Origin: an uncultured Gammaproteobacteria bacterium
GTDB lineage: Bacteria > Pseudomonadota > Gammaproteobacteria > Pseudomonadales > Pseudohongiellaceae
Direction of reading: 5' to 3'
Length of the DNA stretch: 37,886 nucleotides
NCBI GenBank assembly: GCA_903853385.1
Contig: CAINTJ010000032.1
Span: 1 to 37,886 of the forward strand
This document shows, one piece after another, positions 9,471-18,778 of this stretch. The translations under genes and the position numbers were made by a program. The stretch's first letter is position 1, and every line of letters starts with the position of its first letter. The notes beneath the pieces are model-generated. The model was not told where the DNA came from. It ran no database searches and saw only the letters and a program-made list of their open reading frames with translations.

Positions 9471-9848
9471 GTGAGTCGGCCGGTAAGCCGGGTTCTGTCG
9501 TGGACAATCATTCATCTGGGATATACGTCACCGCATACCTCAAGCAGCCTACCCGAATCCAGTGCGAGCAGCACCTAGTGGATTCCTATTTGGCCTTGCT
9601 CCGAGTGGGGTTTGCCTAGCCATGGAATGTTGCCACCCATGCGGTGCGCTCTTACCGCACCATTTCACCCTTACCGCTTATCGCGCACGTTTTCACGCAG
9701 GCAAACAAGTGGCGGTATCTTTCTGTTGCACTTTCCGTAGGCTCGCGCCTCCCAGACGTTATCTGGCACCCTGCTCTATGGAGCCCGGACTTTCCTCCAC
9801 AGAGCGCACGTAAATGCACATCCGCAGCGATTGTCTGGCCGACTCACT
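9471..9848 (-). ncRNA. rnpB: RNase P RNA, bacterial class A
   Basis: This is the catalytic RNA of RNase P, which matures tRNA 5' ends. On the minus strand the invariant segments GAGGAAAGTCCGGGCTC (near the 5' end) and ACAGAACCCGGCTTA (near the 3' end) are present, as is AGAGCAGGGTGCCAG just downstream of the first. The two ends pair as helix P1: GTGAGTCGGCC at the 5' end is complementary to GGCCGACTCAC at the 3' end. A run of T follows the 3' strand (9465-9470 on the minus strand), so P1 doubles as the terminator. The ends are set from the predicted promoter and P1 and may be off by a few bases. Its place between mraZ and rsmI matches pseudomonads, from memory. Confidence 0.97.
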
Positions 9849-9852
9849 TACC

Positions 9853-9881
9853 ATGATAGGGGTTACTGCGTTTAAAACCAA
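9853..9881 (-). promoter_or_regulatory. Promoter of rnpB
   Basis: On the minus strand TTGGTT (9881-9876) and TATCAT (9858-9853) are separated by exactly 17 bp. The -35 hexamer begins directly after the rsmI stop codon. The predicted start near 9847 coincides with the 5' strand of helix P1. Confidence 0.75.
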
Positions 9882-10724
9882 TCAGTCTTTAATCTGCTGC
9901 CAAGCCAAAGCGGTGTCGTACAAAAGATTTTTTTTCTGACCGGTGATTTTGGCTGCCAGGGCTGCTGCCTGGCGCAGTGGCAGTTCAGACATCAGGATTT
10001 TCAGGGTTTTTTCGGTTTCGCTATCCAATATCGCGTCGGATCTTTGGGCGCCGGCCACTACCAGCACAAACTCTCCCTTGCGCTGGTTCTCATCAGCCTG
10101 CACTTTGGCATGCAGCTCTCCTAAAGTTGCTGGAATAATCGTTTCAAATGTCTTGGTGAGTTCACGCGCCAAAGTCGCCGGTCGTTCGGCCCCCATTACC
10201 GCTACCATGTCTTGCAAGCATTCTTCAATGCGGTGCGGAGCTTCATAAAACACAAGGGTTCTCGGATCATTTTGCAGTTCTTGCAGGCGTGCCAGCCGCG
10301 CACCCTGCTTGGCTGGCAGAAATCCTTCAAACACGAAACGGTCGGTCGGCAAACCGGCACAACTTAACGCCGCAATTACCGCCGAAGGACCTGGTATCGG
10401 TACCACCTTGCAACCACGCTGATGCGCCATCCTGACCAAATGAAAGCCAGGATCGGAAACCAGTGGTGTACCGGCATCCGAAATCAACGCCACATCTTCG
10501 CCATTGGCCACCCGCTTGAGCAGCTGTTCGCTGCGCTCAGTTTCGTTGTGTTCATGACAGGACAGCATCGGGGTGTTGATGCTGTGAGCCTGCAATAGCC
10601 GGCCGCTATGCCGGGTATCTTCCACGGCAATCACTGCCACTTGTTGCAGTACCTTGATGGCTCGCTCACTGAAGTCCGCCACATTGCCAATGGGAGTGGC
10701 AACAATATAGAGCGTTCCTGCCAT
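9882..10724 (-). CDS. rsmI: 16S rRNA (cytidine(1402)-2'-O)-methyltransferase
   Basis: RsmI (YraL) adds the 2'-O-methyl group to C1402 of 16S rRNA, the same nucleotide that RsmH methylates on N4. The start is the ATG at 10724, preceded by AGGAG at good spacing, giving 280 residues that begin MAGTLYIVATPIGN, the hallmark N-terminus. An upstream in-frame extension is rejected because it reads through the neighbouring gene in another frame. Other tetrapyrrole-methylase-fold segments are VEDTRHSGRLL, ALISDAGTPLVSDPG and VPIPGPSAVIAALS. The gene follows the thioredoxin-like gene by 10 bp, and its stop abuts the rnpB promoter. Confidence 0.95.
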   Translation of the reverse strand: MAGTLYIVATPIGNVADFSERAIKVLQQVAVIAVEDTRHSGRLLQAHSINTPMLSCHEHNETERSEQLLKRVANGEDVALISDAGTPLVSDPGFHLVRMAHQRGCKVVPIPGPSAVIAALSCAGLPTDRFVFEGFLPAKQGARLARLQELQNDPRTLVFYEAPHRIEECLQDMVAVMGAERPATLARELTKTFETIIPATLGELHAKVQADENQRKGEFVLVVAGAQRSDAILDSETEKTLKILMSELPLRQAAALAAKITGQKKNLLYDTALAWQQIKD

Positions 10725-10734
10725 TTGCTTCTCC

Positions 10735-11304
10735 TCAGGCTGGTGCATTGCCGGACTTCCATTTGATGTTGCATCCCACACTGGGCAGTTGCTCGGCAGA
10801 CACCGGCTGTGCAGCCAGTGCGGCATCCAGCGCATTACGCAGCTCCGAGCCGGTAACCGGGATATCGGAACCAGGTCGACTGGCATCCAGCCGGCCGCGG
10901 TAAACCAGCTGGCGCTCAGCATCAAACAAGAAAAAATCCGGAGTGCAGGCAGCATCGTAGGCCATGGCTACTGCCTGGGTTTCATCAAGCAAATACGGAA
11001 AACTGAAGCCAAAAGTAAGTGTTTCCTGCTTCATGTTTTCCATGTTGTCAGCCGGATATGCCTGGATATCATTACTGCTTATGGCAACCAAAGCCACACC
11101 GCGGCTTTGATAGTCGCGGGCGAGTGCCAGCAATTGCTGACGCACGTGCTTCACAAACGGACAATGATTACAGATGAACATCACCAGTAAAAGTTTGCTT
11201 GCCTTGAAACTCGACAATGAGTACTGCTTGCCATCAGTGGCTGGCAGAGAAAAAGCAGGGGCAGAGGTGCCCAGCGGCAACATGTTGGAGGGCGTGAGAG
11301 CCAT
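10735..11304 (-). CDS. Thioredoxin-fold (AhpC/TSA-like redoxin) protein
   Basis: The 189-residue protein begins MALTPSNMLPLGTSAPAFSLP and has a redoxin fold with CNHCPF at about 45-50, a CxxC motif inside the CNHCP(F/Y)VKH signature of a widespread thioredoxin family. TPDFFLFD and LVYRGRLDASRPG lie in the C-terminal half. No signal peptide or membrane segment is visible, so it is probably cytoplasmic. The start at 11304 is chosen because residues further upstream are not family-like. It probably reduces disulfides or peroxides, but the substrate is unknown. It lies between rsmI and the divergent lpoA, which are neighbours in many gammaproteobacteria, so it looks like an added passenger in an otherwise conserved block. 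Confidence 0.85.
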   Translation of the reverse strand: MALTPSNMLPLGTSAPAFSLPATDGKQYSLSSFKASKLLLVMFICNHCPFVKHVRQQLLALARDYQSRGVALVAISSNDIQAYPADNMENMKQETLTFGFSFPYLLDETQAVAMAYDAACTPDFFLFDAERQLVYRGRLDASRPGSDIPVTGSELRNALDAALAAQPVSAEQLPSVGCNIKWKSGNAPA

Positions 11305-11433
11305 GGTACATTCCAGGTAAACGTATCGGCCCATCTTGCCATGCCTGTGGCAACTTAAAAACCTGCGCTTGCACAATCATCGCCTTGAAGTGGCGGTGAT
11401 CGTGGTGCACAGGTCAATTCGAAAGCTATCCGC

Positions 11434-11439
11434 TATACT
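11434..11439 (+). promoter_or_regulatory. Possible -10 element for lpoA
   Basis: TATACT lies 28 bp upstream of the lpoA ATG in the 163-bp divergent gap (11305-11467). I could not find a convincing -35 hexamer at 16-18 bp, so this is a weak prediction. No promoter for the minus-strand gene stood out in the same gap. Confidence 0.35.
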
Positions 11440-11467
11440 AAACCGCATCAACGCCACGATTCCGCCC

Positions 11468-13300
11468 ATGAAAAGCTTGTCAACCACACTGCCCCGACTG
11501 CTGCTAGGCACGCTGCTGCTAGCTTCCTGCGCTGCCACCAACACGCGCACACAAAGTCCGAACACACCAGTAGTTGAAGTTGAAACCAAACCTGCCAAGC
11601 CGGTCGCTGCTGATTTGCTGCAGCAAGCCGGTCGCATTCCCGCCTTGGAAGCCGCTTCGCTTTACCTGCAAGCTGCCGGTTTGCTGCATGAGCAGGGCGA
11701 TTTGAGTGGTGCCTTGGCTGCCCTGGACAAGATCGCACCAGTCATTCTCACCCCGGCGATCAAGACTGATGCCATATTGCTAAGGGCAGAAATAGCAGCG
11801 GCCAGAAACCTGCCGGGTGAAGTTTTATCGTTACTGCGAGCTGACAATTTTGGGTCTATTGATAACCTTGGCGCTCAGCACAATCTCAAATTGCACAGTT
11901 TGCGTGCTGCCGCGCTGGCCGCTACCGGCGCCCCCCTTGCCAGTGCACTCGAACTGATCGCCATGGATCCCTTGCTAAGCCAGGTGCCCCAGCGCAGCAA
12001 TCACAACAGTATCTGGCTGAAATTAAACTCGTTACCGCAGGACGAGTTACAAGCATTGTCTGCCACCACTGACGAAGCGCCAATACGGGGCTGGTATGAG
12101 CTCGCACTGGTTGCACACTCTTACAGTACCAACCTGGATCGTCAGCTCATTGAACTGGAACGGTGGAAACTGGAATGGAAAAACCATCCAGCCGCTCTGG
12201 TATTGCCACCGCAAATGGAGTTGCTGGAAACCCTTGCCCGCGAACGCCCCCGCCAGGTGGCCTTGCTGCTGCCCATGGGGACCACTGCCGGCACCATTGT
12301 GGGGGATGCCTTTATGAGTGCGTTCTACAGCGTGCAGGAACTGGGCGGACAAGTACCGGTAATCAGGTTTTATGACACCACGACTGTCACAGACATACGA
12401 CCTCTGCATTTACAGGCCCGCCAGGAGGGCGCCCAGCTCATCATTGGCCCCTTGCAGAAGCCACTGGTAGCCCAGCTGCAGCAAGAATCGGAGCTGGGTG
12501 TGCCGACACTGGCTCTCAACAATGTGGAAAACGCAGTCCCCAAGTCGCCCCTGCTTTATGAGTTTGCCCTTTCACCTGAGGACGAAGCCAGGCAAATCGC
12601 TGCCAAGGCCTGGACCGACGGGTACCGACGGGGGGCAATTCTCAGCCCTGCTGATGAACAAAATGATGAGGTTGCCAAACGCAAGCGCGACAGCTTTCTG
12701 GCGATATGGGAAACCATGGGCGGCAAAGTGCTGGCTGTAGACAGCTTTCGTGAAGATTACACCGACAGTATCAGCCGCATGTTATTGCTAACCGAGAGCG
12801 AAGAACGCCAGAAACATCTGAGTCAATTACTTGGACGCTCGGTAGTGTCACAGGAGCGCAGACGTCAGGATGTGGATTTTATATTTCTGATAGCCCAGCC
12901 TGCGGCCGCGCGCCAGATAGTCCCCAGCCTTGCTTATCTTTATGCGGGCGATATCCCGGTCTATGCCAGCCAGGACATTTACGCAGGCACAGCCAAACAG
13001 ACCGATGATCGCGACCTCAATGGTGTGATCTTCGGCGAAAGCCCTTGGTTACTTGACGAAACTGCCGATACCAGCAGGGTTCGCCAGCTGTTCCCGATGA
13101 GTTCTGCACCCAACCTGCGCCTGCAAGCCTTTGGCATTGATGCATTCAGGCTTTATCCGCGACTGCGGCTGCTTGAATCAGCCGCAGATGCCAGCATTCC
13201 CGGGGCAAGCGGCAGCCTCAAACTGGGGCCCAATCACAACATTGTCAGAGAGCTGGTGTGGTCTAAGATCACTGACGGGCTGATCCGCCCCCTGAAATAA
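11468..13300 (+). CDS. lpoA: Outer-membrane lipoprotein activator of PBP1A (LppC/YraM family)
   Basis: LpoA is anchored in the outer membrane and activates the bifunctional penicillin-binding protein PBP1A from outside. The start at 11468 gives 610 residues with a lipoprotein signal whose lipobox LLAS is followed by Cys21, the lipidation site. The N-terminal half is helical and TPR-like (QAGRIPALEAASLYLQAAGLLHEQGD), and the C-terminal half has a periplasmic-binding-protein-like fold: VALLLPMGTTAG, LIIGPLQKPLVAQLQQ, PTLALNN and IPVYASQDIYAG. This two-part plan and the placement before yraN-diaA-dolP match LpoA. It is divergent from the thioredoxin-like gene and rsmI. Confidence 0.92.
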   Translation: MKSLSTTLPRLLLGTLLLASCAATNTRTQSPNTPVVEVETKPAKPVAADLLQQAGRIPALEAASLYLQAAGLLHEQGDLSGALAALDKIAPVILTPAIKTDAILLRAEIAAARNLPGEVLSLLRADNFGSIDNLGAQHNLKLHSLRAAALAATGAPLASALELIAMDPLLSQVPQRSNHNSIWLKLNSLPQDELQALSATTDEAPIRGWYELALVAHSYSTNLDRQLIELERWKLEWKNHPAALVLPPQMELLETLARERPRQVALLLPMGTTAGTIVGDAFMSAFYSVQELGGQVPVIRFYDTTTVTDIRPLHLQARQEGAQLIIGPLQKPLVAQLQQESELGVPTLALNNVENAVPKSPLLYEFALSPEDEARQIAAKAWTDGYRRGAILSPADEQNDEVAKRKRDSFLAIWETMGGKVLAVDSFREDYTDSISRMLLLTESEERQKHLSQLLGRSVVSQERRRQDVDFIFLIAQPAAARQIVPSLAYLYAGDIPVYASQDIYAGTAKQTDDRDLNGVIFGESPWLLDETADTSRVRQLFPMSSAPNLRLQAFGIDAFRLYPRLRLLESAADASIPGASGSLKLGPNHNIVRELVWSKITDGLIRPLK

Positions 13301-13325
13301 ACCCAGGTGGATCACGGAGGATCCA

Positions 13326-13706
13326 GTGACAGGCAAACCGCCGCCAAACTGGCGCCAACAACTGGGAAGCCAATGTGAGCAGGCCGCATTGCGTTTTCTG
13401 GAAGGGCACGGACTTGCCAAAGTGTGCAGCAACTATCGCTGCAAGTTTGGTGAAATCGATCTCATCATGCTTGACCGTTCGACACTGGTCTTTGTGGAAG
13501 TACGTTATCGACGTTCAGCCAGCCATGGCTCTGCAGCTGCGACAGTGGACAATCGCAAGCAGGCACGGCTGCGGCTTACAGCTCGATACTTTCTGCACAG
13601 TCATCTCCAGTTCAGACAGCACATTTGTCGTTTTGATGTAATCGCTATCGAAGCGGAAACAGCGGGCAAAGCCTCACTCGCCTGGATTCCTGATGCTTTT
13701 TACTAG
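13326..13706 (+). CDS. yraN: YraN, UPF0102 endonuclease-like protein
   Basis: The 126-residue protein belongs to the UPF0102 family, which has a restriction-endonuclease-like fold and no firmly established function. The characteristic core is visible: GEIDLIMLD (about 42-50) with the acidic pair, then FVEVRYRRS (about 55-63). The family usually has ExK in the latter motif; here Arg replaces the Lys. The start is a GTG at 13326 with GGAGG eight bases upstream, 25 bp after the lpoA stop. Cytoplasmic, with no signal sequence. Its fixed position between lpoA and diaA supports the call. Confidence 0.9.
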   Translation: MTGKPPPNWRQQLGSQCEQAALRFLEGHGLAKVCSNYRCKFGEIDLIMLDRSTLVFVEVRYRRSASHGSAAATVDNRKQARLRLTARYFLHSHLQFRQHICRFDVIAIEAETAGKASLAWIPDAFY

Positions 13707-13729
13707 ATATGTGCCACTGCACTCACAGC

Positions 13730-14376
<647 letters not shown>

Positions 14377-14377
<1 letters not shown>

Positions 14378-14946
14378 TGTTAAGAATATTTTTATTGTTG
14401 TCAGTAATGCTGTGTCTTGGCAGTTGTACCACCATTGTCGAAACCACCACACGTGGCGAAGGCGTCAAGGAAGATCCCGGCAAACGCAGTGTCGGCACGA
14501 TGATTGATGACGGCATCATTGAAACCACCGTCCAGGTCAATATCGATGCGGCCGATCCTGGATTGAAGAATTCCCACATCAGCGTGGTCAGCTTCAACGG
14601 CGTCGTGTTGCTGGTGGGCCAGGTTCCCTCGCAGGATCTCAAGAATGCTGCCACTCGCGTAGCTACCCAGACCACGCGCGTCAAAACAGTCCATAACGAA
14701 CTGGAAATAGCCGGCACCACCACCTTCCTGTCACGCAGTAACGATTCCTGGATTACTGCCAAGCTCAAAACCTTGATGCTGGCTGATCCCACTGTCAGCG
14801 GCTTGCGCACCAAGGTAGTCACGGAAAACGGCGTGGTTTATCTGATGGGACTGGTGACGCAGGAAGAAGCCCGACTCACCGTGGAACTGGTCAGTAATGC
14901 CAGTGGCGTCACCAAGGTGGTGCGAGCGTTTGAATACATCGATTGA
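14377..14946 (+). CDS. dolP: BON-domain outer-membrane lipoprotein (DolP/YraP)
   Basis: DolP is a dual-BON-domain lipoprotein that supports outer-membrane integrity and is linked to the BAM complex in E. coli. The start at 14377 (TAATG junction with diaA, with GGAGG seven bases upstream) gives 189 residues. A lipoprotein signal peptide ends LCLGS before Cys17. Two BON domains follow: the first around SFNGVVLLVGQVPSQDLKNAA and the second around TENGVVYLMGLVTQEEARLT, each with the family's central Gly and hydrophobic pattern. Length and neighbours match E. coli DolP. The gene is convergent with sspB. Confidence 0.93.
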
Positions 14947-14957
14947 TGATTATGATC

Positions 14958-14987
14958 AGCCACGGCCGGCCAGCACCGGCTGTGGCT
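14958..14987. terminator. Hairpin between convergent dolP and sspB
   Basis: A 12-bp stem with one G-U pair (AGCCACGGCCGG against CCGGCTGTGGCT) encloses a 6-nt loop. It lies 11 bp past the dolP stop and overlaps the sspB stop codon on the other strand. The following T-run is poor on both sides, so it may act as a weak bidirectional terminator or only protect 3' ends. Confidence 0.5.
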
Positions 14988-15417
14988 ATTTGACGATCCG
15001 TAATGAAGGCTTGCTGGAACGCTTGGCCTTTTCAGGATTGCCAACTGAATCTGTTGTTGCAATAGACAAGCCCGCAACAGGCTCGGGTGGCTCCGGCATT
15101 GGCTCATCCCGATCAAAGATCATGCCCTGACCGTTTTCCTTGGCATAGATACCCAGCACCGCTGCCGTGGGAACATAGACGCGCATGGGGATGCCGCCGA
15201 AACGGCCATCGAATTCAATTCCCTGATTGGTAATAACCAGTCCCTGCACAGCAATCGGCGAGATATTCAGGACGATTTGACCGTCCTTCACAAAGTTCTG
15301 GGGGACTTCAACGCCTTTCTCGAAGGCATTGACCAGAATATAGGGAGTGCACTCGTTATCAAGAATCCATTCATTCAAGGCCCTGACCAGATAGGGTCTA
15401 TGCGTGGTCATTACCAT
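14986..15417 (-). CDS. sspB: ClpXP adaptor SspB (stringent starvation protein B)
   Basis: SspB delivers ssrA-tagged proteins to the ClpXP protease. The conserved substrate-binding domain runs from RPYLVRALNEWILDN through DGQIVLNISP, FDGRFGGIPMRVYVP and AAVLGIYAKENGQGM. A flexible acidic and Pro-rich linker (DRDEPMPEPPEPV) leads to the C-terminal PSLRIVK, matching the XB motif that docks SspB on the ClpX zinc domain (E. coli ends RPALRVVK). The start is uncertain: Met at 15417 (143 residues) is chosen because the family motif begins just after it. Met at 15411 is equally plausible, and the frame is open to 15459, overlapping sspA. It follows sspA in the same operon. Confidence 0.92.
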   Translation of the reverse strand: MVMTTHRPYLVRALNEWILDNECTPYILVNAFEKGVEVPQNFVKDGQIVLNISPIAVQGLVITNQGIEFDGRFGGIPMRVYVPTAAVLGIYAKENGQGMIFDRDEPMPEPPEPVAGLSIATTDSVGNPEKAKRSSKPSLRIVK

Positions 15418-15442
15418 TGGGGCAGACACTCCCGCGGAGACA

Positions 15443-16078
15443 TCAGGCACGCATCTCACGTTCCTGTTCTGAAAGACTCAGCTTGATCGACTCGCGTTCC
15501 ATGAGGCGGGCACGATAATCAAGCAAGGGTTTGGTGGCCTTGGTTTCCGGCAAGCGGATACCGATTTCAGGCAAGCGCCACAGAATCGGGAATACACAGC
15601 AATCCACAATGGTGAATTCATCACTCATGAAGAAAGGTTTTTCAGCAAAAATCGGGGATACCGAAATGATGCTTTCACGCAATTCCTTGCGGGCCTTGTC
15701 GAGTTCAGCCGGCGTGCCATCTTCTGCCTGCAATTTCTCAACCAGATGGCTCCAATCACGATCTATACGATAAATCCACAGACGGCTTTGCGCTCTGGCC
15801 ACCGGATAAACCGGAAACAACGGGGGATGCGGAAACCGCTCATCCAGATATTCCATCATGATATTGGGTTCGTACAGCACCAGATCGCGGTCAACCAGCG
15901 TCGGTAGACTGTTGTACGGATTCAATACCGCCAGGTCTTCCGGCTTGTCATAAATGTCGACATCAACAACTTCTACTGTAACTCCCTTTTCTGCGAGCAC
16001 GATACGTACACGATGGCTGAACTGACTGTAGCCGTCAGAATAGAACAGCATCGACGAGCGTTTAGTGACAACTCCCAT
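15443..16078 (-). CDS. sspA: Stringent starvation protein A
   Basis: SspA is a glutathione-S-transferase-fold protein that binds RNA polymerase and changes promoter use during starvation and acid stress. The 211-residue sequence has an N-terminal thioredoxin-like domain (MLFYSDGYSQFSHRVRIVLAEKGV, then NSLPTLVDRDLVLYEPNIMMEYLDERFPHPPL). The C-terminal helical domain contains FFMSDEFTIVDCCVFPILWRL. SspA lacks GST catalysis, as is usual for the family. GAGG lies eight bases before the ATG. It sits 26 bp downstream of petBC, in the petABC-sspAB order that is standard in gamma- and betaproteobacteria. Confidence 0.95.
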   Translation of the reverse strand: MGVVTKRSSMLFYSDGYSQFSHRVRIVLAEKGVTVEVVDVDIYDKPEDLAVLNPYNSLPTLVDRDLVLYEPNIMMEYLDERFPHPPLFPVYPVARAQSRLWIYRIDRDWSHLVEKLQAEDGTPAELDKARKELRESIISVSPIFAEKPFFMSDEFTIVDCCVFPILWRLPEIGIRLPETKATKPLLDYRARLMERESIKLSLSEQEREMRA

Positions 16079-16104
16079 TGGTAATACCTCAAAACCTTCA
16101 GTTT

Positions 16105-18114
16105 TTAGTGGACGTCTTTCCAGTATTCGCGATTCAGCATGTAAGCAAACACGAACAGGAAGGCCAGGAAGAACAATACATAGGCACCAATGGTTTCTCG
16201 ATGCATTGCAGCGGGTTCACCAAGATAGGTCAGGAAATTGACGAGATCATAAACAAACTTGTCAAACTCCTCAGGCGACATAGTACCAGTACCGTCAACA
16301 TGCGTGGTGCCTGCACAAGCTTCAGCCTTGCACAGCAGTTGTTGACCTTGCAGATTCCCGAGCACGTTGGGCATGCCAACATTCTTGAAAACCTCGTTGT
16401 TTACGCCGAACGGCCGGCTGGCATCTGCATAAAACCCTTTCAGATAGCCTTGCAACCACTCGGGAGAACGTACGCGTGCCACCAGCGACAAATCAGGGGG
16501 GGCAACTCCGAACCAGTTCTTGGCCGCTTCTTTCGGCATGGAGCTGATCATTAAATCACCCAAACTCTTGTCGTGATCGAACAGCAACTTGTCTTTGGCG
16601 ATTTCCTTGGGTATGCCCAGGTCATCCGCTACCCGCTGGTATCTGGAAAAAGCGGCACTGTGACAGCCCATACAGTAGTTGATAAAGGTGGCAGCACCTG
16701 ACTGCAGAGAGGCCTTGTCCGCAAGATTTACTTTGAAAGGTGCAAGCATTTCGCCCTCTTCGGCTCCGACGGCCATCAGCGGCACTGCCGTAAGCCCGGC
16801 AATCAGCGCCAGTGCCAATACCAGCTGGGGGATGGTGATAAAGCGGCCGGTGAGACGAGCAGGTGGCGTGGAAGTCTTCTCCTTGCGTGAATACCAGGGC
16901 ATCGCCAGGAAAAACACGAAATAGTACAAAGTGCAAATTTGTGCCAGCGATGTTCTGGGGGCGGTGGCGATCTTGGTGCCGAGTACTCCCAGGATCATGA
17001 AGCTGGCGACAAACAAGAGCAGACCAATCCGGCTGTACCAGCCTTTGTAACGCAAGGATTTGACGACGCTACGGTCCAGCCAGGGCAGTACAAACAGAAT
17101 CGCAATGGCTGAAGCCATCGTGACCAATCCCCACACTTTCGCATCTACACCGAACAACGGATAGGTGCAGGCGCGCAGCATCGAATAGAACGGCGTGAAG
17201 TACCATACCGGTGCAATATGCGCCGGCGTTTTCAGATTGTTGGCTTCCTCGAAGTTGGCATGCTCCAGGAAATACCCGCCCATTTCAGGGGCAAAGAACA
17301 ACACAAAACAGAAAATGAACAGGAATACCACGATACCGGCAATGTCATGCACGCTGTAATACGGATGGAACGGAATGCCGTCGAGAGGAATCCCCGTGAC
17401 CGGATCCTTGTTCTTCTTGATCTCAACACCATCGGGATTGTTGGAGCCCACTTCGTGCAAGGCCAGGATGTGCAGCACTACCAGCCCCACCAGCACCAGC
17501 GGCAACGCCACCACATGCAGCGCAAAGAAGCGGTTGAGGGTCGCACCTGAAATAAGATAGTCACCTTGTACCCACACCATGAGATCCTTGCCGATCACCG
17601 GTATGGCACCCACCAATCCTACGATTACATTGGCGCCCCAGTACGACATCTGGCCCCAGGGCAATACATAGCCCATAAACCCTTCTGCCATCAGTACCAG
17701 ATAGATGGTCATGCCAAAAATCCAGATCAGCTCCCTCGGCTTCTGGTAAGAGCCGTACATCAGGCCCCTGAACATATGCAGGTAAACCACAATGAAAAAA
17801 GCAGAGGCGCCGGTGGAATGCAGATAACGCAGGATCCAGCCGTAATCAACGTCGCGCATGATGTATTCAACCGAAGCGAACGCACCATCAGCACTCGGAT
17901 TGAAATTCATTGTCAGCCAGATCCCTGTCAACAGCTGATTGACAAGCACGACCATCGATAAAACACCGAATACGTACCAGAAATTGAAATTCTTGGGTGC
18001 GTAGTATTTGCTCATGTGTTTTTCAAAAGCTTGTACTACCGGCAAGCGGGCATTGAGCCAGCCCAGGAAGCCGGTCAATTGCATGTTGTCGTTGTTGTGA
18101 TCACTGCCGGCCAT
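16105..18114 (-). CDS. petBC: Fused cytochrome b / cytochrome c1 of the bc1 complex
   Basis: This single uninterrupted 669-residue frame carries both the cytochrome b and cytochrome c1 subunits of complex III, which moves electrons from ubiquinol to cytochrome c and pumps protons across the inner membrane. Residues 1-410 are cytochrome b: haem ligands His99 and His113 in one helix, His200 and His215 in another, and the quinol-site motif PVWY at 302-305 (the PEWY position). A second hydrophobic segment at 428-449, ending MAVGAEE, resembles an internal signal peptide. Cytochrome c1 follows, with haem-binding CMGCH at 481-485, the likely Met ligand in GMPNV (Met581), and a C-terminal anchor at 643-660. 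Most gammaproteobacteria have separate genes, but Bradyrhizobium FbcH is a known fusion that is cleaved after export. The start overlaps the petA stop (TGATG). Confidence 0.95.
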   Translation of the reverse strand: MAGSDHNNDNMQLTGFLGWLNARLPVVQAFEKHMSKYYAPKNFNFWYVFGVLSMVVLVNQLLTGIWLTMNFNPSADGAFASVEYIMRDVDYGWILRYLHSTGASAFFIVVYLHMFRGLMYGSYQKPRELIWIFGMTIYLVLMAEGFMGYVLPWGQMSYWGANVIVGLVGAIPVIGKDLMVWVQGDYLISGATLNRFFALHVVALPLVLVGLVVLHILALHEVGSNNPDGVEIKKNKDPVTGIPLDGIPFHPYYSVHDIAGIVVFLFIFCFVLFFAPEMGGYFLEHANFEEANNLKTPAHIAPVWYFTPFYSMLRACTYPLFGVDAKVWGLVTMASAIAILFVLPWLDRSVVKSLRYKGWYSRIGLLLFVASFMILGVLGTKIATAPRTSLAQICTLYYFVFFLAMPWYSRKEKTSTPPARLTGRFITIPQLVLALALIAGLTAVPLMAVGAEEGEMLAPFKVNLADKASLQSGAATFINYCMGCHSAAFSRYQRVADDLGIPKEIAKDKLLFDHDKSLGDLMISSMPKEAAKNWFGVAPPDLSLVARVRSPEWLQGYLKGFYADASRPFGVNNEVFKNVGMPNVLGNLQGQQLLCKAEACAGTTHVDGTGTMSPEEFDKFVYDLVNFLTYLGEPAAMHRETIGAYVLFFLAFLFVFAYMLNREYWKDVH

Positions 18115-18716
18115 CAGGAATTCTCCGAATCAAGTCCAATCACGATGACATTGTCGTTAACGTAATAATGGGGTGGCACTCGGAGATTGCTGGGAGCGGG
18201 AACGCCACTGAATACACGGCCTGCCAGATCGAATTTGGAACCATGACAAGGGCAGAAAAAACCACCTTTCCAGGCAGGATCGAAATCCTGTGGCTTAACT
18301 TCGGCAAATAATTGCGGAGAACAACCCAGATGGGTGCAAATACCCACCAATATCATTAATTCCGGCTTGCGTGAGCGAAACTCATTGCGAGCATAGTCAG
18401 GCTGCTGATCCACCTTGGCCGATCCAGGATCTGCCAGGTGGGCTACATTGGAATTGAGTATCGACAGTGTGGCTTCATCGCGGCGCATGACAAACACCGG
18501 CTGGCCCCGCCAGGCCGGCATCGGCCCGAGCAGCTCGCCTGGCTGCAAGCGACTGATATCAATAGTGATTGGCCCACCAGCAGCCAAGGCCCTTGCACTA
18601 GGGCTCCAGGAACCGACGAAAGGAACTGCCGCGCCCACCGCTCCGACAGCGCTAACCGTCGAGGTAGCGCCAATCAAAAAGCGCCTGCGGCTCTTGTTTA
18701 CAGTGCCGTCATTCAC
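18114..18716 (-). CDS. petA: Ubiquinol-cytochrome c reductase Rieske iron-sulfur subunit
   Basis: The Rieske subunit takes electrons from ubiquinol and passes them to cytochrome c1. The 200-residue sequence starts with a twin-arginine region, SRRRFLIGAT (9-18), and a membrane helix; Rieske proteins stay anchored by this uncleaved Tat signal. The two cluster-binding boxes are CTHLGC (127-132) and CPCHGS (155-160), each supplying one Cys and one His ligand plus the disulfide cysteines. The start codon is a GTG at 18716, supported by AAGGAG seven bases upstream. It is the first gene of petA-petBC-sspA-sspB, with its own promoter downstream of the rpsI terminator. Confidence 0.97.
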   Translation of the reverse strand: MNDGTVNKSRRRFLIGATSTVSAVGAVGAAVPFVGSWSPSARALAAGGPITIDISRLQPGELLGPMPAWRGQPVFVMRRDEATLSILNSNVAHLADPGSAKVDQQPDYARNEFRSRKPELMILVGICTHLGCSPQLFAEVKPQDFDPAWKGGFFCPCHGSKFDLAGRVFSGVPAPSNLRVPPHYYVNDNVIVIGLDSENS

Positions 18717-18778
18717 GAAAAGTCTCCTTATAAGCCCCCGCAGATCTGCGGATTTGAACTGAATGGAAAATCGCGCGC

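Noticed and set aside
9393-9856. Short plus-strand frames over 9393-9856
   Set aside because: They lie opposite RNase P RNA and are explained by it.
16105-18114. Fused cytochrome b/c1 as a likely frameshift or assembly artefact
   Set aside because: The frame is continuous, the linker reads as a sensible signal-like helix, and such fusions are known in other bacteria; re-sequencing is still listed as a check.
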